Source: Flemingiibacterium sp045636265 (GTDB lineage Bacteria > Bacillota > Clostridia > Oscillospirales > CAG-272). From it: DNA of 64,000 nt. Within the stretch, counting starts at the first letter, position 1. Every line of letters starts with the position of its first letter. The translations under genes and the position numbers were made by a program. Positions 59,256 to 64,000 of this stretch are shown piece by piece. The DNA is taken from NCBI GenBank assembly GCA_045636265.1, contig JAZTXD010000078.1:86624-150623 (forward strand), written 5' to 3'. Under the pieces are notes generated by a model, which was not told the origin of the DNA, did not search any database, and worked only from the letters and a program-made list of their open reading frames with translations.

Positions 59256-61043
59256 TTACTGTTTTTTGTTTTTTGCCCGTTTGTACTTGAGTATATCCTC
59301 AATCTGAGTCATGTCATCACCTGACATTTGGCGGCGCGACGCCCCCGCTGAAAGCCTCTCGACCATATCACGCAATAGGTCAATTCCGTTATCCGTGAGT
59401 GCGCGTCTGCGCATTACCATTGACGTGATACGTCCCATTTCATCGGTGTCAAAGACTTCATTGAGAAGCGAGAAATCAAATTTTCCCGTTTCGTCGCACC
59501 TTGAAAGCGATTCTCTGAAAACACGCTTCCCGAATTCCGAGAAGAAATCATCCTCCGCAAGCGCGATCCTACCGCGTTTCACATCCGAAAGATATTCGGG
59601 ATACAGAAGAAGCATACCGAGGACATTCTCCTCAACGTTTACAGCGCCGATGTTTTTTACGGTGTCGGGATTGACTCTGTCGCCGTATCCCGCCGTTTTA
59701 TTTGCGAGCTGTCTGAATTCTTCCTTCTTCTGGTCACGTTCACTCTTTCGCATGATACGCTTAATGTCTGCCTTAAGGCTGTCGCGTGGGATTGATAGCT
59801 TTTCGGATACAATTCCGATGTATACATCTCTCTCCGATTCGGAATAAACCTCGGAGATTATGTGGCAAAGCTCACTTGCCGCCTTGATGCGCTCATCGGT
59901 TATGTTTACATCGTGACGCGAGAGCACGCCATCGAGCTTGAACTCAAACGGTGCTCTGCTGTTATCAAGCAGGAGCTTGAATTTTTCATATCCGGTACTG
60001 CCGTTTTTCTTTAAGAACTCATCCGGGTCCTTTGCCCCGGTAACACGCAGCACCCTGACATCGAGCCCGACCTCGCCAAGCAGCTTCATCGCCTTATTTG
60101 CAGCACGCTGTCCCGCTTCGTCGGAATCGTAGGATATTATAACTTTTTTGGTGTATTTCGCCATTATCCTCGCCTGATCGGGAGTTATAGCCGTACCGAG
60201 CGTTGCCACGGCGTTTTCAAAGCCTGCGGCATGAAGCGCGATAACGTCCATGTATCCCTCGCAGAGGATAAGTCTGTCGGCACAGTTGCTTTTCGCGTAA
60301 TTGAGCGCGAAAAGATTGCGGCTTTTCTTAAACGCCGGCGTATCCGACGTATTAAGATATTTCGGTTCGGAGCCGTCCATAACTCTGCCGCCGAATGCGA
60401 TAACATTTCCCGTAACATCAATAATCGGGAACATTACGCGGTTGCGGAAATAGTCATACGGTCTGCCCGTTTTCTTTGAGATTCCGCAAAGGAATCCAAC
60501 CGCCATTTCCTCGTCTGTGTAACCGAGCTTTTTCAGATGATCGGTAAGCGCTCCGAATCCGTCGGGGGCATAACCGAGCCCGAAATGCTTTATTGTGGCA
60601 CCGGACAGTCCTCTGTCGGTGAGATATTTGAGCGCCGCTCCACCGATGTTTTTATCGTAAAGGCAAGCGTGGAAAAATCTCGCCGCCTCGCGGTTCATTG
60701 ACAGCACACGCTCGCGCTTCACACCGCCGGATGTGTCATCGCGCTCACGTGCATCCTTAGGTATCTCGATGCCGACACGGTTTGCGAGAATTTCAAGCGC
60801 CGAAACGTAGTCCACGTTTTCACGCTTCATTACGAATGTGACAACATCCCCTCCGGCTCCGCATCCGAAGCAATAGAAGCTTCTGGTTGCCGGGAACACG
60901 GTAAATGACGGTGTACGCTCACTGTGAAAAGGACAACTTCCGTTAAAATTGGAGCCAGCTCTCTTTAGCGGAACGTATGTGTTTATGACATCAACAATGT
61001 CGTATCTGTATTTTATTTCTTCAACCATTTCGGGGGATACCAT
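59256..61043 (-). CDS. dnaG: DNA primase DnaG
   Basis: 595 residues. CHC2 zinc finger (CPFHSERTPSF and YCFGCGAGGD), TOPRIM core (LILCEGYMDVIAL, VISYDSDEAGQRAA), and a C-terminal helicase-binding region. Makes RNA primers at replication forks. Its ATG overlaps the stop of the dGTPase-like gene (TAATG), and it is followed by rpoD. Confidence 0.97.
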   Translation of the reverse strand: MVSPEMVEEIKYRYDIVDVINTYVPLKRAGSNFNGSCPFHSERTPSFTVFPATRSFYCFGCGAGGDVVTFVMKRENVDYVSALEILANRVGIEIPKDARERDDTSGGVKRERVLSMNREAARFFHACLYDKNIGGAALKYLTDRGLSGATIKHFGLGYAPDGFGALTDHLKKLGYTDEEMAVGFLCGISKKTGRPYDYFRNRVMFPIIDVTGNVIAFGGRVMDGSEPKYLNTSDTPAFKKSRNLFALNYAKSNCADRLILCEGYMDVIALHAAGFENAVATLGTAITPDQARIMAKYTKKVIISYDSDEAGQRAANKAMKLLGEVGLDVRVLRVTGAKDPDEFLKKNGSTGYEKFKLLLDNSRAPFEFKLDGVLSRHDVNITDERIKAASELCHIISEVYSESERDVYIGIVSEKLSIPRDSLKADIKRIMRKSERDQKKEEFRQLANKTAGYGDRVNPDTVKNIGAVNVEENVLGMLLLYPEYLSDVKRGRIALAEDDFFSEFGKRVFRESLSRCDETGKFDFSLLNEVFDTDEMGRITSMVMRRRALTDNGIDLLRDMVERLSAGASRRQMSGDDMTQIEDILKYKRAKNKKQ

Positions 61044-62062
61044 TATGTAATCACCTCTAAATTAAGTCCGGTCCATATGCGTGGGATGAAAAGCTGTTCG
61101 TAAACGCTTATCGCGTGACGGTCGGTCATCCCCGAAATAAAGTCCGCCACAACGCGCTCCACTGGCTCGTCCTCACAAAGCTCACGGTAGCTTCTGCCCA
61201 TCTCGTCCGGATGCTTCACAAAATATTCAAACAGCCGCACGATAAGTCCCATCGCTCTCTCCTCCTCGGAAAGAACAGGCGGACTGTAATAAACACGCTC
61301 AAACAAAAACGTGCGAAGCTCATCGGTTGCCGCCTTTATTTCCGGCTCCATGATAATATCGTTTTTGCCCTCGCTTGCCTTGACAATGCTCAGAACCATC
61401 GTGTTGATGCGTGCCGAATGGTTTGCCCCGAGAATTTTATGAAGCTTTTCGGGTATATCCGACTCATGGAGAAGTCCCGCGCGAAGTGCATCGTCGATAT
61501 CGTGGTTGATATACGCTATGCGGTCGGCAAACTTAACAACACGTCCCTCAAGCGTTGCGGCAAGGTGTTCGCCCTGGTGGTTCACTATACCGTCGCGGAC
61601 TTCCCATGTGAGATTGAGCTTCTCCAGTTTTTCCACAACGCGAAGACTCTGCTTGTAGTGGGTAAATTCCGGCAGACAGTAGCGTGTCAGCGCCTTCTCA
61701 CCGATGTGGCCGAACGGAGTGTGTCCGAGGTCATGTCCGAGAGAAGCCGCCTCGCAAAGATCCTCGTTAAGACGAAGTGCTCTGGCTATGGTACGCGCAA
61801 TCTGCGTAACCTCAAGGGTATGTGTAAGGCGTGTGCGGTAGTGCTCCTCCTCGGGTGCTAAAAACACCTGAGTTTTGTGCATGAGCCGTCTGAATGATTT
61901 TGAGTGTATGATACGGTCGCGGTCCCTCTGATATTCGCCTCTCACATCCGAGGGCGGCATGGGGATCTCGCGTCCCTTTGTTTCGGATTCCCTGAAAGCA
62001 TACGGGGAAAATCCCGCTTCGGTATGCTCTCTTAAAATCTCGGCTATCGTCTTTTCGCTCAC
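61043..62062 (-). CDS. dgt: dGTPase-like HD triphosphohydrolase
   Basis: About 339 residues. HD motifs RTRLTHTLEVTQIA, SLGHDLGHTPFGHIGE and FADRIAYINHDIDD match deoxyguanosinetriphosphate triphosphohydrolase-like proteins. GTG 62062 with GGAG 8 bases upstream gives the usual N terminus (VSEKTIAEILREH); the frame continues to 62164 without support. Family members hydrolyse dNTPs. First gene of the dgt-dnaG-rpoD operon. The gap to holB (62063-62417) is AT-rich and contains the holB promoter. Confidence 0.93.
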   Translation of the reverse strand: MSEKTIAEILREHTEAGFSPYAFRESETKGREIPMPPSDVRGEYQRDRDRIIHSKSFRRLMHKTQVFLAPEEEHYRTRLTHTLEVTQIARTIARALRLNEDLCEAASLGHDLGHTPFGHIGEKALTRYCLPEFTHYKQSLRVVEKLEKLNLTWEVRDGIVNHQGEHLAATLEGRVVKFADRIAYINHDIDDALRAGLLHESDIPEKLHKILGANHSARINTMVLSIVKASEGKNDIIMEPEIKAATDELRTFLFERVYYSPPVLSEEERAMGLIVRLFEYFVKHPDEMGRSYRELCEDEPVERVVADFISGMTDRHAISVYEQLFIPRIWTGLNLEVIT

Positions 62063-62349
62063 CGTAGACGCTCCTTGTAAATCTGAACTGTACATAATAT
62101 GCGCTAAACTCTGCCCGTTTACTAACCCGACTTGATTATTTACACGGTCTTCACATGTGAACACCTTTTTTCGAGCCGCTTGTGCGGTGTCGGCAAAAAC
62201 CGAGCCTTTTTGCGCCGATACTTATACATAGTATATTATATCATAATATATATATGAAAATCAAGTCGTTTCTTGTGTTTTACAAAATGCATCAAAAAAG
62301 TTTACCGTTTATTATTATATTACTGCCTGTCTGTGTTAAGAAATCACAG

Positions 62350-62378
62350 TTGACAACTCGAAAAAAATCTGATATAAT
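62350..62378 (+). promoter_or_regulatory. Promoter of holB
   Basis: TTGACA (62350-62355), 17-bp spacer, TATAAT (62373-62378), 39 bp before the ATG. Confidence 0.88.
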
Positions 62379-62417
62379 ATATTCTGTATAAGTATTTTTT
62401 ATAGGGAGGTTGCCGCT

Positions 62418-63458
62418 ATGTCGGGGTTCGTCACTTTTCTCGGTAACGAGAAGCTGATAACACGCTTAAAGCGTGACATACTGCGCGGCAGTCTTGCTCA
62501 TGCTTATATTATCGAAGGCGATACCGGCTGCGGCAAGCGTACACTGGCAAAGCTTATCTGTGCCGCGGATTCCTGCGACGAAAATGAGCCGCCGTGCATG
62601 GAGTGTATAAACTGCTCCAAGATAGCACGCGGACAGTCCCCCGACGTTACAGTGGTCGAGCCCGAACGGGACAGAGTTCAGATCACGGTTGACGTGATAC
62701 GAAAGGTTTGCGAGGATGCAGCATTTGCTCCAAACGACCTTACCAAGAAATATTTCATCATCCCAAATGCCGGTGCTATGAACGAGCAGGCGCAGAACGC
62801 ACTTCTCAAAACGCTTGAGGAACCGCCGGCCCATGTCATGTTCTTACTGCTGTGCGAAAACTCGGACGAGCTTCTGTCCACAATACGCAGCAGAGCGCCG
62901 ATTCTCCGTGTACAACCGCTCTCTGACGAATTGGTATCAAAGCAGCTCTTAACGGGCGCAGACGCAAAAACGCTTTATGAGCGCGACAGAGATGCGTTTG
63001 ATGCTATCATAAAGCTTGCACGCGGAAGTCTTGGCAAGGCGATAAGTCTTACCGACAAAAAGAGTGCCGCGGAATGTCTTGAGCGCTACAAAAAAGCACA
63101 GCGTTATCTTGAGCTTTTATCCGAGCGGCGCGGCGCGGCAAACGAGCTTGCGTTTCACGAGTTTTCCGTGAAACTCGCAAAGGGGCGCGCGGAGCTTGGC
63201 GAGATATATGCACTGATTGCCGATGCGGTTCGCGACCTTGTCGCATGCAAGCTATGCAGCAGTGCAAAGACGGTTTTCTACCCAAGCGAGGAAAGCGCGA
63301 GAGCTGTTTCGGACAAGTTTGCAATCGGAACGCTCATGAAGCTTACCGACGTGTTTTTTGAGGCAGGCAATGCGCTCGAGCGCAATATGAACATAAATCT
63401 CTCGATGATGCAAACATCCGTTGCGGCTGTGAATGCAACGAGAACGAGTCGAAAATAG
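62418..63458 (+). CDS. holB: DNA polymerase III delta-prime subunit
   Basis: 346 residues. Walker A IEGDTGCGKRTLAK, zinc module CDENEPPCMECINC, and the sensor-type NALLKTLEEPPAHVMFLLL with TIRSRAPILR. Part of the clamp loader that opens the sliding clamp. GGGAGG ribosome site. Followed by the gene at 63497, as holB is followed by small sporulation or YaaT-type genes in many Firmicutes. Confidence 0.95.
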   Translation: MSGFVTFLGNEKLITRLKRDILRGSLAHAYIIEGDTGCGKRTLAKLICAADSCDENEPPCMECINCSKIARGQSPDVTVVEPERDRVQITVDVIRKVCEDAAFAPNDLTKKYFIIPNAGAMNEQAQNALLKTLEEPPAHVMFLLLCENSDELLSTIRSRAPILRVQPLSDELVSKQLLTGADAKTLYERDRDAFDAIIKLARGSLGKAISLTDKKSAAECLERYKKAQRYLELLSERRGAANELAFHEFSVKLAKGRAELGEIYALIADAVRDLVACKLCSSAKTVFYPSEESARAVSDKFAIGTLMKLTDVFFEAGNALERNMNINLSMMQTSVAAVNATRTSRK

Positions 63459-63496
63459 AAGAAAGGAAGCTTTTATAAGCTACGGTCATATATCCT

Positions 63497-64000
63497 ATGG
63501 AAAACAACGAAAATCGCGGTCGCGACAACGCGTCGCGCGAGCAGAATCAGGGCGGCAAAAAGCCGTATTATAAGCACAACCGCCGCCGCGGACACGGCGG
63601 CAGACCTCAGCACAATCAAAACGGCGCCGAGGTGAAAAGCGGTGAGAACATCACGGCAAATGCTCCGAGATTTGACGTCCCCCCCGCCCCCGGAAACGAA
63701 ACACAGGTAACCGTTAATCAGGTAAAGGGTGAGCGTTCACAGAACAATAACCGCTCCAGATACCAAAAGCACCGTCATGGCGGCAAAAATCACCACCGCG
63801 GCGGCGACAAGCCGAAGAACGATATGTTCGCGGCGGTGCTTGAATCCGTGCTTTCCGACAAAACCGAGGATACTGCTCCCGAGGCAACATACAGCGAATA
63901 TGTTACCACAGCAGGAAGCCTGGACGCGGAGGTTATTGACGAGCTCAACTCCATTTCAAGCGTTGAAGCAGACCGTCTTGAAGAAGCCTCTTCAGCAGAA
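63497..64000 (+). CDS. Start of a disordered His/Arg/Gly-rich protein (partial)
   Basis: The first 168 residues are visible and no stop is reached. It begins MENNENRGRDNASREQN, then a basic His/Arg/Gly-rich tract (KHNRRRGHGGRP, HRHGGKNHHRGGDKP) and an acidic region. In many Clostridia holB is followed by a PSP1/YaaT (RicT) gene with such a tail, which is a guess here because no domain is in view. The gap from holB is 38 bp. Confidence 0.6.
   Translation, partial: MENNENRGRDNASREQNQGGKKPYYKHNRRRGHGGRPQHNQNGAEVKSGENITANAPRFDVPPAPGNETQVTVNQVKGERSQNNNRSRYQKHRHGGKNHHRGGDKPKNDMFAAVLESVLSDKTEDTAPEATYSEYVTTAGSLDAEVIDELNSISSVEADRLEEASSAE

Noticed and set aside
61115..61861. 248-codon plus-strand frame
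   Set aside because: Antisense to the dGTPase-like HD gene with its conserved motifs.

Overview
The window looks like a chromosomal segment of a spore-forming, low- to mid-GC Clostridia (Bacillota). The right-hand part encodes SigE with SpoIIGA, a dgt-dnaG-rpoD operon, holB, glutamine synthetase type III, TrmK and a Na/Pi cotransporter. Promoters are of the SigA type (TTGACA-17-TATAAT) and ribosome sites are strong AGGAGG-like. I cannot name the genus from sequence alone.

Layout. (1) 1-9912, minus strand: one long operon for a membrane-anchored ubiquitin-like conjugation system. In transcription order it encodes an XRE regulator, an ImmA/IrrE metallopeptidase, two Prok-RING zinc proteins, a YukD-type ubiquitin-like protein, an E1-like enzyme, a zinc-ribbon membrane protein, an E2 fused to six membrane helices and an FHA domain, a trypsin/HtrA-like protease, a JAB (JAMM) peptidase, and a third Prok-RING protein cut by the window edge. 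This is the most striking system here. (2) 10159-13808, minus: a decayed tyrosine integrase, then a LexA-like repressor, a sigma-region-4-like protein and a serine recombinase, probably one operon. (3) 13940-26370, plus: an anti-phage type operon built around a type III restriction-modification pair (Mod, Res). It adds a SNF2-like helicase with a C-terminal SLOG/DUF2493 domain, DUF4391, an unknown protein, two HEPN-like proteins and a membrane protein. (4) 26377-31257: a mobilizable element with tnpV, two ParB-like genes, a MobC-like protein, a MobA/VirD2 relaxase and an oriT-like region. (5) 31258-35751: a relic of a related element carrying an AAA ATPase, DUF6076 and a truncated repA-like gene, bounded by a 429-bp direct repeat. 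(6) 35704-39470: a complete 3.7-kb integrated element with repressor, two small genes, HUH Rep and tyrosine integrase, inserted in tRNA-Pro(GGG). (7) 39500-64000: ordinary chromosome.

How it fits together. A tRNA-Pro gene has gathered at least three elements in tandem, and copies of its 3' half mark the joints at 31212, 35704 and 39423. The defence-like modules lie upstream of these. In the ubiquitin-like operon, E1, Ubl, E2, RING and JAB supply activation, conjugation, ligation and removal. Predicted topologies put these catalytic domains in the cytosol, while the HtrA-like protease and the tails of the RING, JAB and ImmA proteins lie outside. That suggests, as inference only, an envelope-sensing or membrane-confined conjugation pathway controlled by the XRE-ImmA pair.

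The chromosomal part holds a sporulation pair (spoIIGA-sigE), a housekeeping operon trmK-nif3-nudix-tautomerase-HD-glnN, a sialidase-HIT pair, a Na/Pi transporter with regularly spaced repeats upstream, a phosphatase/PHP pair, an orphan solute-binding lipoprotein, the replication/sigma operon, and holB followed by the start of a disordered protein.
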